From: Methanobacteriota archaeon
GTDB lineage: Archaea; Thermoplasmatota; Poseidoniia; Poseidoniales; Thalassarchaeaceae
DNA: 64,000 nt
Assembly (NCBI GenBank): GCA_018650285.1
Contig: JABIGF010000020.1
Location: 124,001-188,000 of the forward strand
Direction: 5' to 3'
Below are positions 1-11,300 of this stretch, piece by piece (within the stretch, counting starts at the first letter, position 1; each line of letters begins with the position of its first letter). The notes beneath the pieces were generated by a model. That model saw only the letters and a list, made by a program, of their open reading frames with translations, did no database searches and had not been told where the DNA came from. Both the position numbers and the translations under genes were made by a program.

Positions 1-733
1 AATCAGGTGCTGTGTGATTATCTCCTGCCCAGAAAAAAATGTTAGCATTAAATCCGTCTTCATTGATTGAGTATGAATCTAGACTGAGTGCAGGTTGACC
101 CGAATTTTCAACACGGGCGATGGAATTTTCAAAATCACCGCAGTAACCACGATATGGATTACTTAAGTCAAAGCGGTAGTCATTATCTCCGATAACAAAC
201 TTGTAGCAATACATTCCTTCTTGAAGAGAAAGGCTGGTGGACCAAGTTCCTGAACCACTATCAAAGATAAGGTCTGTGTGAGTGTCCCAATCCCATTCAC
301 CGATAATGCTCACATTACTCGGTTGCGCTTCACTTGGCAGGGGTTGCCAAGTATAGGTGGTTTGAGTTTCTCTAACTCTTACTGCAGGATTTTCCACAGT
401 CACTGTTCCAGTCATTGATGAGTGGAATGAGCATTCATAGTTGTAGGTGCCTAGGGCCGTAAATGTGTAGGTATGACTACTTCCTGTGGATAGAGTACTA
501 GAATCAAATGAATCCGGTCCACTAGTGCTAGTAGCAGTATGAGAACTTGAATCTTGATTTGTCCATGTAATTGAATCTCCAACATCTATTGTGATGGTTT
601 GGGGGCTGAATGCAAAATTTTGGATGTTGATATTGTGTGTTACGGACTTGGAATCAATTGCATTAACACTAGCTAATGGGATAATTGCTAGCATCAGCAA
701 GGACGCGAGAAACCAAGACTTACCACTTTTCAC
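1..733 (-). CDS. Secreted protein, partial (C-terminus off the window edge): signal peptide, amicyanin-like cupredoxin domain, then a CBM20/48- or E-set-like starch-binding domain; possibly the N-terminus of an extracellular glycosidase
   Basis: Reverse-strand translation from GTG at 733: VKSGKSWFLASLLMLAIIPLASVNA...ITIDVGDSITWTNQDSSSHTAT...GTYNYECSFHSSMTGTVTV...IIGEWDWDTHTDLIFDSGSGTWSTSLSLQEGMYCYKFVIGD; open to position 1; downstream of maltose-type ABC genes. Confidence 0.7.
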   Translation of the reverse strand, partial: MKSGKSWFLASLLMLAIIPLASVNAIDSKSVTHNINIQNFAFSPQTITIDVGDSITWTNQDSSSHTATSTSGPDSFDSSTLSTGSSHTYTFTALGTYNYECSFHSSMTGTVTVENPAVRVRETQTTYTWQPLPSEAQPSNVSIIGEWDWDTHTDLIFDSGSGTWSTSLSLQEGMYCYKFVIGDNDYRFDLSNPYRGYCGDFENSIARVENSGQPALSLDSYSINEDGFNANIFFWAGDNHTAPD

Positions 734-737
734 ATTA

Positions 738-1511
738 TCACCTTGAATCTAAGATAGAGTTCGCAGTATCAACTATTTCGTCTATATGCTTACACAAGAA
801 TCCCTTGACAAACTCGTTTGCTGGCTCATTGTAAGCAGTTAGCGGTGGGGCATGTTGTTGTAATTCACCGTTATCCATTATTGCAATTCTATCGGCTAAT
901 GTCATCGCTTCAATTTGGTCATGAGTGACATATACTGTTGTCGTCCCTAATTCATCATGCAGGCGTCGTATTTCAGTACGCATTTGATTTCTCAAATCAG
1001 CATCAAGATTTGATAATGGTTCGTCCATTAGCAGAACTTTCGGCCGACGAACCAAGGCCCTACCTAGTGCGACTCGTTGGCGTTGACCTCCAGACAATTC
1101 CTTCGGTTTCTTATCGAGTTGCTCAGTTAATCCAAGTAGATTTGCAGCGTCAATTATTCTCTCTTTGATTTCTTCATTTGGTAGACGTGCCTCTCCTTTA
1201 GCCATCCTTAATCCAAATGAGAGGTTTTCTGAAACAGTCATGTGTGGATAGAGAGCGTATCCTTGGAATACCATGCCGACATCTCTCGCTCCTGGTGCTA
1301 GATTGTTGACCACATTACCATCTATCGTGATTTGTCCATCTGAGATATCTTCTAGGCCTGCAAGCATCCTCAAACTGGTTGATTTCCCACAACCACTAGG
1401 TCCTACAAGCACTAAGAATTCACCATCGTGTACAGTCAAATTCAGATTATTGACTGCAATAGTACCATCATCATATTTCTTCATTACATTTTCGAATTTC
1501 ACTTCGACCAT
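738..1511 (-). CDS. Sugar ABC transporter ATP-binding protein (MalK/MsmK/UgpC-like, short form)
   Basis: Walker [10 protein letters not shown], signature [15 protein letters not shown], Walker [14 protein letters not shown]-loop [20 protein letters not shown]. Confidence 0.92.
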   Translation of the reverse strand: MVEVKFENVMKKYDDGTIAVNNLNLTVHDGEFLVLVGPSGCGKSTSLRMLAGLEDISDGQITIDGNVVNNLAPGARDVGMVFQGYALYPHMTVSENLSFGLRMAKGEARLPNEEIKERIIDAANLLGLTEQLDKKPKELSGGQRQRVALGRALVRRPKVLLMDEPLSNLDADLRNQMRTEIRRLHDELGTTTVYVTHDQIEAMTLADRIAIMDNGELQQHAPPLTAYNEPANEFVKGFLCKHIDEIVDTANSILDSR

Positions 1512-1515
1512 TATT

Positions 1516-2757
1516 TCACCCCTTTACTCCTCCAGCAGAAAGACCCTCTATGAGGAATCGTTGGAAAATAATGAACAGTAATACTACAGGGATACTGACT
1601 AAAATCGATGCGGCAGCGAAGTCTCCCCAAGCTTGTCCCGTTGCTGAAATCATTGAAGCAAGCCCTACAGGTAGGGTGTACATATCGTTAGATGTGTTGA
1701 AAGTTAGAGCGAGTAAAAATTCATTCCATGCTGCTAAAAAGGAGAATAGTGCAGTGACAGCAACTGCTGGGAGAGAAAGCGGTAGGATGACTTTTCGGAA
1801 TACTTGAGGTTGAGTACAACCATCTAGTAGAGCCGCCTCTTCTAATTCACGTGGGACTGTATCAAAGAATCCTTTGAGCATCCATACACAAAGTGGCAGT
1901 GCTGTGACGGAATATGCTAAGACAAGGCCGAGCCAAGAGTTGAGAAGGCCAAGAGATTTCATGACAAGGAAATACGGTACTAGAATAATAATCCCAGGGA
2001 ACATTTGTACGAGTAAAAATGAGAACATAGCTGGTTCTCTGCCCTTGAATTTGAAACGGCTAAAGGCGTAACCAGCGGGTACTGCAAGCAAGAGGCCTAG
2101 AAGAGTTGTACCGATGCTGACAATGATTGAATTACGAAGCCAAATCCAAAACGCTTCGCCTCCAAGAACTTTGGTGAAGTGTTCACTTGAAAATTGGTCA
2201 AAGACATCACCACCAAGGATGTTACCTGGCGAGATAGCAACATCTAGAATCCAGATGACAGGAATAAGCACAATTGTAACTGCATGTAGCAATATGATGT
2301 GGACTCCTAGTGCGGAAAGTTTTGGTTTTAGTTTACTGTTGCGGGCCAATCCACGCTCTGAACCCTCAGTAGTCATAGTCCCTGATATCCATGCTGAAAC
2401 ATGTGGTGATGAAATCCACCAAAGTGCTAAGGCGGCTGGGATGAACAACCATGCTCTAGCCCAATAGTCAAAGACAACTAGTTTTGAAGTTGCAAGACGT
2501 AAAATTGCAGAGATCATTGCAATGCCAGCCACAAGGATAGAGAAATCACGTTTCGCTTTCGCTTCTTTTTCGGGCAGCATCATCAACAGGAATACGAGGA
2601 TTGCCACATCAAGAATTGAAAGCATTGCTCCATCTCCTGACCGTAACCATTCAAGAGGAATTATTGCCATATTTACACAAATAGCAGCAATAATCCAGGC
2701 TCTAAGTGTTGAGAGTTCTACTGGTAGGTAGTGCTTTTTGGCCAAATCCTCACTCAT
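1516..2757 (-). CDS. Sugar ABC transporter permease (MalG-like)
   Basis: EAA loop [46 protein letters not shown]; start [10 protein letters not shown] gives a 4-bp overlap with the upstream gene. Confidence 0.9.
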   Translation of the reverse strand: MSEDLAKKHYLPVELSTLRAWIIAAICVNMAIIPLEWLRSGDGAMLSILDVAILVFLLMMLPEKEAKAKRDFSILVAGIAMISAILRLATSKLVVFDYWARAWLFIPAALALWWISSPHVSAWISGTMTTEGSERGLARNSKLKPKLSALGVHIILLHAVTIVLIPVIWILDVAISPGNILGGDVFDQFSSEHFTKVLGGEAFWIWLRNSIIVSIGTTLLGLLLAVPAGYAFSRFKFKGREPAMFSFLLVQMFPGIIILVPYFLVMKSLGLLNSWLGLVLAYSVTALPLCVWMLKGFFDTVPRELEEAALLDGCTQPQVFRKVILPLSLPAVAVTALFSFLAAWNEFLLALTFNTSNDMYTLPVGLASMISATGQAWGDFAAASILVSIPVVLLFIIFQRFLIEGLSAGGVKG

Positions 2758-5426
2758 GAAACTGCCTCCGTTGCATTGGTTTGCTTCATATACATCCAAG
2801 AGAATGCCAACAGCATCATGAAAATTACAACAGACCAAGCCGCTGCGACTCCATACGCTCCATCTCTGAAAGCGATATCATAGACATAGGTGATGAGGAT
2901 ATCAGTTGAGCCGGGTTCGCCAAAATAGAGGTCAGGTCCGCCATCAGTCATCAGATAAATCACATTGAACATATTGAATGTCCAGATGAAACCAAGGAGC
3001 GAAAGGGGGACCATTGCGGATTTGAGGTTCGGTAAAGTGAGGTGGCGGAATTGTTGCCAACTGTTGACGCCATCCAAATCAGCCGCCTCATACATCTCTT
3101 GAGGTAGCGCTTGCAACGCCCCACTAAGTGACATCATCATGAAGGGTATTCCAAGCCAGATGTTGACAAGAATTACAAGAGCCTTAGCACCAGTTGGGTC
3201 GGCTAATAGATTTAGGTCAGTGCCAAGCAAGTCATTGATGAGCCCTGCAGGTTCAAGCATACCACGCCAAACTAGGACAGAAATGTATGAGGGGATTGCC
3301 CAAGGGAGTAAAAGTGCAGTACGGTAAGCAACTCTTCCTCTGAGGTGTTTGTTGTTCAGTAGAATTGCAAGTAACAAACCAAATCCAAGATGTGCTACTA
3401 CATTTACAATAGTCCAGACAAGTGTGAAGAGGGTGACGCGAAGGAAACCAGCAGCAGTAAATACATCAATGAAATTAGCAAATCCAATCCATACTTGTTC
3501 TCCCAAGTGGGTTTGATCCGCATCTGTGAAAGATAGCCAAATCCCGTAAAATACGGGATAAAATGTCAATACTGCTAGAGCCAATAATGCCGGTGCGATG
3601 TAGATGTGAGCAAGTTTTGAGCGGGCTTTCCCTGCTCTAGCATCTTGCCATCTCAAAAATGACAGCAAGGCAATAAGTGAGACGACAATTGCGCCGACAG
3701 CAAAAAGAATTGGAGATGTATTGGCTGCCGGCGGGACCACATCTGCAACATTTGATGAGAGATTAATCATCAGAAGCGTTGTTGAATCGTTGCTGCCATT
3801 CAATCCCAATCCAACAATCATTACTTGATGATTGAAGTTTGGAATCATGCCCGTCAGATTACAAGTCCATTCACTACCATCTGCAGAGCAATCTGCATTT
3901 TCAGGATAGGATGAGTGAGCAACCATGTCGATAAAAATTTGATATTCATCGTACCCATCTTCATCTATGAATGAAACTGTACTTGTTCGATATCCTTCAA
4001 CAAGTTCTGGCTCGGCAGCCTGTTGTGATTCAGAAAGTAGCGTTGCTAATTGTGTGTTTGCAGCACTCAATGCGGCCTCAGAAGTAGAAGTATCTGTGTA
4101 AACTTGTTCAAAGGCGGTCCCTAATGGCCCATAGACAAGAGCCATCCCTTGTGTGGTTTTTGCAGGTGTGCCCATTTGTGCTTGCTCTAGGAAACCTGAA
4201 ACTACCTTATCATCTGTGATTTGCAAGTTGGTGTATAGTTCTACAGATGTTGGCATTGTATAGGTGTCAAGTGCGAAATCACGTTGTACTGATGAAGAAG
4301 TTAGCCAAAGTGCCAAATCAGTCGCAGCTATTTTCTGGCTGCTTTGTTTTGTCACTGACCACCCTTTGTAGGTGACTAAAGGGGCTGCTCTGAGTCCTGT
4401 TTCATCAACGATTGGCAATAATTCCTGGCCGATATTCAATCTACTTGCTTCGTAAGTTGCCCAATTCCATGGCCCATCAACAATCATTGCTGCTTTGGAA
4501 GTAATGAATTGTGATTTCATTGACTCAATTTGAGTTCCAGTTGCTACAACCCCGTGTTCTTTTTCAAGGGAAAACAACCAATCAAGAGCGGCAGCAGAGC
4601 CATTTGAGTCTAATGTTGGTACACCGTTTTCATCAAACAGGTTGCCACCATAACCTTCCTGGAAAGGAAACCACCAGTATGCTACTTTGACAGGTAATGC
4701 AAGTCCTTGGATATCACCTTGCGTCAAATTTTCAGCGGCGAATAGCAGGTCAGAAGTCGTCCAATTTTCATTTGGATAATCCACGCCTTCGGCATCAAAT
4801 AGCGCTTTATTGTAAATCAAAGAGAGGCAATCTTGACTGGCAGGGAGGCCGAGTAGCGTATCTTTGTAATGCATAGCATTGAACGCCCGTGAGTCGTAAA
4901 CATCCTTTTGATTAGGCGTGAGATGGGGTGAAAGGTCCTCTAGTAGTGGGTATCCATCTACTCTGACTTCGCCAATCTTTCCAAGTTGGTCACTTGATAG
5001 ACGAACTAGATCAGGTGCTTCTCCGCCCTGTGCTGCAGTCATGAAAAGTTGGTCAGCATTGCCATAAGGAACCATTGTTGATACAACAGAGATGTGTGGG
5101 TTTGCAGCCTCAAAGTCAGAGATGGCATTGAGATACGTTTCCTCTTCTTTACTTTCAGATGCAAAAGTGTACCAGATTTCAAGAGTGATTTGTGTATCAC
5201 TTCTAGCAGTTGTTGGCAAAGGTTCAGTAATATTTCCTAGGTCTACAGTTGTTGATGATTCGTAAACTAGGTTGGAGGAAATAGCGGCAAGGCTTGCTAT
5301 AAGCAAGCCAATTGCAAATAATAGTGTCAAGCCGCGTTGCCTTTTCACAAATTGAGCATGTATGGGCATGGCATATTGCCATTGCTGAAAATCAACTGAT
5401 AGGACTTTGTTTGCGGTGGGCGGCAA
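2754..5426 (-). CDS. Fusion of extracellular sugar-binding protein (MalE-like) with ABC permease (MalF-like), 890 aa
   Basis: Single ORF: N-terminal TM, SBP region (ITLEIWYTFASESKEEETYLNAISDFEAANPHISV...AAMIVDGPWNWATYE), then permease with EAADLDGVNSWQQFRHLTLPNLKSAMVPLSLLGFIWTFNMFNVIYLMT. Confidence 0.9.
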   Translation of the reverse strand: MPPTANKVLSVDFQQWQYAMPIHAQFVKRQRGLTLLFAIGLLIASLAAISSNLVYESSTTVDLGNITEPLPTTARSDTQITLEIWYTFASESKEEETYLNAISDFEAANPHISVVSTMVPYGNADQLFMTAAQGGEAPDLVRLSSDQLGKIGEVRVDGYPLLEDLSPHLTPNQKDVYDSRAFNAMHYKDTLLGLPASQDCLSLIYNKALFDAEGVDYPNENWTTSDLLFAAENLTQGDIQGLALPVKVAYWWFPFQEGYGGNLFDENGVPTLDSNGSAAALDWLFSLEKEHGVVATGTQIESMKSQFITSKAAMIVDGPWNWATYEASRLNIGQELLPIVDETGLRAAPLVTYKGWSVTKQSSQKIAATDLALWLTSSSVQRDFALDTYTMPTSVELYTNLQITDDKVVSGFLEQAQMGTPAKTTQGMALVYGPLGTAFEQVYTDTSTSEAALSAANTQLATLLSESQQAAEPELVEGYRTSTVSFIDEDGYDEYQIFIDMVAHSSYPENADCSADGSEWTCNLTGMIPNFNHQVMIVGLGLNGSNDSTTLLMINLSSNVADVVPPAANTSPILFAVGAIVVSLIALLSFLRWQDARAGKARSKLAHIYIAPALLALAVLTFYPVFYGIWLSFTDADQTHLGEQVWIGFANFIDVFTAAGFLRVTLFTLVWTIVNVVAHLGFGLLLAILLNNKHLRGRVAYRTALLLPWAIPSYISVLVWRGMLEPAGLINDLLGTDLNLLADPTGAKALVILVNIWLGIPFMMMSLSGALQALPQEMYEAADLDGVNSWQQFRHLTLPNLKSAMVPLSLLGFIWTFNMFNVIYLMTDGGPDLYFGEPGSTDILITYVYDIAFRDGAYGVAAAWSVVIFMMLLAFSWMYMKQTNATEAVS

Positions 5427-5548
5427 AACATCAATTATTTCCCATTACTTAATCTACAATAATTGCACAATTTTGCCGGTGTTTCAGCAGTTAGTTAATA
5501 ATTTAAAACGACCTAAAACAACCTCTTGGTGTTGCGTTTATGGCTAGG

Positions 5549-5623
5549 TGCTCGCGCCGGGATTCGAACCCGGGTAGACGGGATGAAAACCCGCAATGAT
5601 GGGCCGGACTACACCACGCGAGC
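5549..5623 (-). tRNA. tRNA-Glu (anticodon TTC)
   Basis: Cloverleaf on minus strand: acceptor GCTCGCG/CGCGAGC, anticodon arm GCGGG-TTTTCAT-CCCGT, T-arm CCGGGTTCGAATCCCGG. Confidence 0.95.
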
Positions 5624-5667
5624 CATGCCCCTGCGGCGAGGGTTTAGTGAATAACTAAATCGGTTGC

Positions 5668-6297
5668 TCAATCCTCTATTGGACTCTCTTCCAACCCTTC
5701 CCACCAGCGCCATACCGGATAGAGTAATATGGCGCCTCCAAGGGATGCAAAAATGAATCCCCAACCAGTTAGGAAATCAATGAATTGCTCACCATAAACG
5801 CCGATGACAAGTACTTCTAAGCCAAATCTCATTGAGCGGCCAATAAAACCGGCCAGGACAAATGTGTGACGTTCCATTCGCCCAATTCCAGCACACCATC
5901 CAAGTACCTTGTAAGGAATTGGAGTAAAGGCAGCAATGAAAATTCCAAAACTACCAAACCTCTCAACTAGCATGTTGAACTTTCTTACAGCACTTTCACT
6001 AGCAAACCTGTCTAAGAGTGGTTGCCCCCATTTGTCGCCCATCCACCAGGCGACTAGTGAGCCAAGAACACTTGAAATCGTTACAACGAGGAAAATAGAA
6101 ATGAGGCGTAATGGATCTGATGCGTTTGCTGCCATTGGAATTACTAGCGCATCAGGCGGAATTGGTTGGATGAAGGCTTCAGTGAATGCCATCAAACCTA
6201 GCCCGAAAAGTCCAATTCCGTCGAACCATTGTACCACCTCTTGGGCGACACCAGTCAAAACACTCACATTTTGTTCGCTCACACCTTTTGCCATCAA
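5668..6297 (-). CDS. DedA/VTT (SNARE-associated) family membrane protein, YqaA-like
   Basis: Multi-TM; FTEAFIQPIPPDALVIPMA, GSLVAWWMGDKWGQPLLDRF, FTPIPYKVLGWCAGIGRM, FIGRSMRFGLEVL. Confidence 0.8.
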   Translation of the reverse strand: MMAKGVSEQNVSVLTGVAQEVVQWFDGIGLFGLGLMAFTEAFIQPIPPDALVIPMAANASDPLRLISIFLVVTISSVLGSLVAWWMGDKWGQPLLDRFASESAVRKFNMLVERFGSFGIFIAAFTPIPYKVLGWCAGIGRMERHTFVLAGFIGRSMRFGLEVLVIGVYGEQFIDFLTGWGFIFASLGGAILLYPVWRWWEGLEESPIED

Positions 6298-6353
6298 CCT
6301 TCGCCTTGGGTTGTGACCGGTATGCTCATTGCAGGGCGACTAGACCAATAGCC

Positions 6354-6836
6354 ATGCGTGTCTTAGACACCGCGGCACTTCTGCACTATCCTCTAGCCCA
6401 ATTGACAGGATATGTGGTCCCTAGTCAAAGAGAGGAGTTATCCCGCCTATCTCAAGATAGAGAACTATTGCTTGATGGTGCTAAATTAGTTTGGCGCTCC
6501 CCTCTTTCAGAATCAATTGATGGGGCGGTATTGGTGGCAACAAAAAGCGGAGACCTTGCTGGATTGTCTCCAGTGGATCTTGAATTGTTAGCGCTAGCCA
6601 TTGAATTGCAAGCTACGTTGGTAACCGATGATTACCGCTTGCAAAATTGCTGCGAGGTTGCCAAACTTCAGTTTGAAACAGTTGTCAATGATGGTATTTC
6701 AGAGCGTTGGGTGTGGGAACTTGTTTGCACTGGTTGTGGTTCAATCAATCAAAACCAATCAATTTCGTCAAAAAAGGGTGAACACGGCAATTGTGAAGAT
6801 TGTGGTTCACCCTATCGCGTCAGGAAAAAACGGTAA
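6354..6836 (+). CDS. nob1: PIN-domain endonuclease with Zn ribbon, NOB1-like ribosome-maturation nuclease
   Basis: MRVLDTAALLHYP (PIN N-terminus), DLELLALAIELQATLVTDDYRLQN, Zn ribbon CTGCGSINQ...CEDCGSPYRVRKKR; internal ATG at 6354 preferred. Confidence 0.8.
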   Translation: MRVLDTAALLHYPLAQLTGYVVPSQREELSRLSQDRELLLDGAKLVWRSPLSESIDGAVLVATKSGDLAGLSPVDLELLALAIELQATLVTDDYRLQNCCEVAKLQFETVVNDGISERWVWELVCTGCGSINQNQSISSKKGEHGNCEDCGSPYRVRKKR

Positions 6837-6861
6837 TTGAAAACAAACTCTAGTTTGCGTT

Positions 6862-7134
6862 TCATTCGTCTTCAAGTTCTTCTTTTATCTCGTCAGCACT
6901 CTTGCCTTCGATTTCAACACCAGCATCTTCTGCCTTCTCTACAATTTCAGCTGATTCAGTTTTGCCACCACGGTCAAGGTCATCTTCAGTCATTGTTCGT
7001 GAATCGGAAATACCTTTCTGAAACTCGCCTTTTGCCATGCCCAATGAGCGAGCCAATTTTGGCAATCTTTCAATTCCAAAGAAAAGGACAAACAGTGCGA
7101 GAATAAACAGCATTTCTGAACTTGATGGCATCAT
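6862..7134 (-). CDS. tatA: Sec-independent translocase subunit TatA/E-like
   Basis: Single TM then amphipathic helix: EMLFILALFVLFFGIERLPKLARSLGMAKGEFQKGI; acidic tail. Confidence 0.8.
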   Translation of the reverse strand: MMPSSSEMLFILALFVLFFGIERLPKLARSLGMAKGEFQKGISDSRTMTEDDLDRGGKTESAEIVEKAEDAGVEIEGKSADEIKEELEDE

Positions 7135-7281
7135 GGGTAACGACCTCTGACCTGTGGGGTTGTGTTTCATCCATTGAATGATTCGGCGGTAAATACCCTA
7201 TACCGCCGTAAATTGAAAGTTAATGCAGATGCCGATGATAACGGATTTTGTGAAGAAGAAGCCAAGTAATTCTAATTGCAG

Positions 7282-7542
7282 TTATCCGCCAGATACTGGC
7301 GGCAAAAACGCAACTTCAGCAGCATCTGGAATTGGCACATCGGGCGAACAAAATTCTCCATTCAAAGCAACTTTTGTTCCTTGCTCAAGCATATCAGAAA
7401 TCCCCATTCGTTCTGCCAACTCTTGAATGGTGGCTCCTCTAAAAAGTGGGAACTCTAGTGTTCTAGTGCCAAATTTTTCAGACAGTGGCCCAAATAAACG
7501 CACGGTGAATTTGACGGCCTTCTGTCCCTCACCTCCGCTCAT
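7282..7542 (-). CDS. MoaD/ThiS-family ubiquitin-like sulfur carrier / SAMP-like protein
   Basis: ~86 aa, VKFTVRLFGPLSEKFGTRTLEFPLFRGATIQELAERMG...VALNGEF...AEVAFLPPVSGG with C-terminal GG. Confidence 0.85.
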   Translation of the reverse strand: MSGGEGQKAVKFTVRLFGPLSEKFGTRTLEFPLFRGATIQELAERMGISDMLEQGTKVALNGEFCSPDVPIPDAAEVAFLPPVSGG

Positions 7543-7596
7543 GAGGCCCCACGCGTGAGACTGAGTATTATAGGTGTGCAACCTTCCCCCTCGTCT

Positions 7597-8307
7597 ATGG
7601 CAGTCGTACTTCAAGCAGAGCAATTGTGGAAAGTGTATGATACTGGTTCGGTAAAAGTCAAGGCTCTAAAAGGGGTCGACTTGACAATCGAAAAAGGAGA
7701 AATGGTTGCCATAATGGGGCCTTCAGGTTGTGGTAAAACCACCTTCTTGAATTGCGTATCTAGTTTAGATGAATTTTCTGCGGGAGAAGTCTTAGTTGAT
7801 GGTACTCCAATATCTCAAATGTCTGATAAAATACGAACTGAAATGCGGGCTAATCGGCTTGGTTTCGTGTTTCAATCTTTCAATTTGATACCGGTTCTCT
7901 CGGCGGTTGAAAATGTTGAATTACCACTTATTATGCAAGGTTTTTCGGGGAAATCAGTCCGCCAAAAAGCGCTTGATGCCCTTGATTCGGTTGGATTGAA
8001 AGAGTGGGCAGGCCATCTTCCCGCAGAGTTGTCAGGCGGACAGCAGCAGCGAGTGACCATCGCTCGTGCTTTTGTTCATGAGCCTGCATTAATTCTTGCC
8101 GATGAACCCACTGGTAATCTTGATACTACCACATCTGAATCCGTCATGGAACTCCTTGTCAACCTAAACCGTGAGAAGGGAATAACATTCATTCTTGTTA
8201 CTCATGAAGATAGTATTGCTCGGCAATGTACCCGATTGGTGACTATGCAAGATGGGTTGATAACAGAAGATGAGACATTATCTGCTAAATCAAATGAAGA
8301 AGAGTGA
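7597..8307 (+). CDS. ABC transporter ATP-binding protein (LolD/MacB/FtsE-like)
   Basis: GPSGCGKTT, LSGGQQQRVTIARAFVHEPALILADEPTGNLD, ILVTHEDSIARQCTRLVTMQDG; overlaps the downstream permease by 4 bp. Confidence 0.92.
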   Translation: MAVVLQAEQLWKVYDTGSVKVKALKGVDLTIEKGEMVAIMGPSGCGKTTFLNCVSSLDEFSAGEVLVDGTPISQMSDKIRTEMRANRLGFVFQSFNLIPVLSAVENVELPLIMQGFSGKSVRQKALDALDSVGLKEWAGHLPAELSGGQQQRVTIARAFVHEPALILADEPTGNLDTTTSESVMELLVNLNREKGITFILVTHEDSIARQCTRLVTMQDGLITEDETLSAKSNEEE

Positions 8308-11300
8308 CAGAGGTGATTCACTTGTCATCAACTGAAATAGAAGTTCCTTCATCTAGCAAAAGTACGCCTTTTAGAGTTGGAATGAGTATTCTAAAAGTTG
8401 TTAGTTTTATTCTTTTGACTTATGTCACTTATTCCATTTCAATCGCAATAGCAAAAAGTTCCAGTTACGATGGTATTGGATTTGGTTGGTATGCAACAGC
8501 ACTCAGCCTAGGCCTTGTGGTCGCTATTTCTGGTATTCAGTTAGTTGACTTATTCTTTAGTGCGCGTAAGAAAATGTTGGGGCAGATGGCAATTCGTAAT
8601 TTGCGCCGAAGAAAGCGAAATACAGCTTTAGTGGTTGTTGGTCTGCTTGTTGGCTCAGCAATTATCACGAGCAGTTTAGTCGTTGGAGATAGTTTGGATG
8701 CTACTCTGCGAGCCGAATTTGCTGAATCGTTAGATGAAGTTGATATTGTCATAGGTGGTTCAGATCCTTTTGGTCAGCCGACCTGGATGAACCAAACTAG
8801 AATGGAAAATTATGTAGATACACTATACAACCATTCAGACATTGATGCCGTATCTATTGGAATTAGTATGTCAGTTGGTTTGAAATCTGAATTGCATGAA
8901 ACCGTTGAAGCCAATAATGCTCACTGGTTAGCGATGGATGTAGATTATCAAATTCAAGGTGCTTGGAATCCATTCGGCGATGAGGCCGGTTCACTTTATT
9001 CAGAAATTGAAGAAGGCAATGCTTTCATCAGTGAAAAAGCATCAGTCAAATTGGAATTAGTTGTAGGGGATAGTGTTGAGGCTAGTTGGTCAGAAACATC
9101 TCCCGATGGACGTACTAGTCGAAAAACTACCAATTTAACAGTACAGAGAATTGTTCCTACTTCGGTTTCAGGATACGAGTATGGGAACGCTGCAACAATA
9201 TACACGACTTTAGAACAAGCCCAAGAATTACTTGGGCGAAATGGTGAAATTAACCGAATTGCCATATCTGCACAGGGGGGCGTATTAGACGCTCAAGATG
9301 CCGAAGAACGTGCGTTGCCATTCATCAATTCAACCCTTGACGATTTCATTGTTAGCCAAGATGTTGGATTAGAAATCGCCTCTGTGCCAGAGGATTTATC
9401 CCTTGCAGTACAGCGAACATCTGGTGACGGCTTGCTTTCTGGAGAAGAAGTAACAAGCCTTCGCGAGAACATCACCACGCTTTCTCCAGAGGTTGCAGTA
9501 GGTGAACTACTGATGGCACCAATTCTTCGAATTTCATACGAGGGAGAAAACCTCACTGGGTTAGTATCTGCTGAAATCACCTCTATTGATTCTGATAATG
9601 ATGCTGATTGGTATGCGACGCCTTCTGGATTATCTGTGCAGATGAAGAACAGCAGCCAATGGTTTCAGTGGATACCAAAGGGAGATGATACTGCTATCAG
9701 CGAAGTGATTTCAATTGCCGATGGTACCGCTCTTTCACTACACGCATCAGGAATTAGATTGTCTGCTCTAAGTGAAGATGTACCTTCACACGATATTGAG
9801 ATGCCAACTGGAGCAGGTTCACTTGTTGATTTAGTTGTCACAGAAGACGGCCAAGGTATCGCTCTTCGTATTGGCGAAAACGGGGTAGAATTAATCTTCG
9901 GGCCAGCAAATGCTAACTCTAGTGTAGCGTGGGAAAATGCCCACCTAAATCTATCTCATTTCAGCAGTGGTATTGAGGATGGTTCACTCGCATTAGAAGG
10001 CGATAATTTATTCGTTCAATTAGAGGGTGCCTTTACCAGTTTTACGTGCGAAATCGCCTTAGAAGAAATCAATATAGAATTTAATTCTTGCAATTGGAAT
10101 GTTGACCCTGTTGCAAGCCGTTCATTGGCTAACATTGGTGGCGTTGCTTGGGACCTATATGGTCACGATTTACAACTACTTTCATCACGTCTTTCTGGTA
10201 GTAATACATCTGCTCACGATCTCGGGCTAGCAACAGGTGAAATTCTCTCTGTTTCAGATACAGCAATCATTGTTGATGGCGGCGGACTATTTCTTTGGGA
10301 TGGAAGTAATTTTACTCTAGCAAATACACAACCTGCGAATGGTTCTGATGGACGTGCAGCGTGGAGCAGTGGAGAGCGAACAATCACAACTTCTCCATAC
10401 GGGGTATTGGTAGTTGATGGATTGAATGTAAGTGGTAGATTGCCATACCAGATTTCTGTTGACGGCTTCTCAAATTTGCCTTTAGTTGCAATTGCGTTAA
10501 CAGGCGGCATCGGTATTCCTGAGCCGGAAATAGACTCAGTATACCTGACTTCATGGTCTGCTAGTGGGCTTGCATTAACCCCTCCTCAAACTCTACAAGT
10601 AGTCGGTTTGATGGCTGCAGCGCGTGGCATATATGAGCCATTACCGCTTAATTTTACAGTAATTGTGCCAGAATTGCCCGCCCCGCCAGGGCAACCAGGC
10701 CTTGATGATATTTCAGTAGCAGTTGTCAACATCACAGATGCTCAAACACTACTCAATCGAGATGACGAAGTTCGAAGCATGATAATGATGTCAGGGCTCA
10801 TTCTTTTAGAAAATGACAATTTAACAAGATTAGAATCCAATCTATCCAACTGGGCAGATGAGGTTGCAAATGCGGAGGCCTTTGGAATACAAACAACTCC
10901 AATCAAGAGTGATATCCGCAAGGAGACAGGAGACGCTGGCGCTAATTTCTCCACACTTTTCCTAATTTTTGGCACATTTGTGATTTTTGCAGGCATCCTA
11001 CTAGTGATGAATCTCTTCGTGATGCTTGCTGATGAAAGGAAATCAGAGATGGGGATGTTACGTGCATTGGGGATGCAGAGGGGCGAATTGCGCTCAATGT
11101 TTGTCATGGAGGGTATTCTTGTAGGACTGATTTCAAGCGCCGTCGGCTCAATATTGGGGATTGGAGTTGCCAAGTTATTGATGGTCGCTCTTGATGCCGT
11201 AGTTTCATCAACATTCCAAGGCTCAATCCTCTTCGCATGGGAATGGCATAGCGTTTTGTCAGGTTTTGCGATTGGATTTTTAGTGACTTATTCTACTCTA

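Noticed and set aside
938-2731. Plus-strand ORFs opposite the sugar ABC genes
   Set aside because: Antisense to well-supported transporter genes; no family features.
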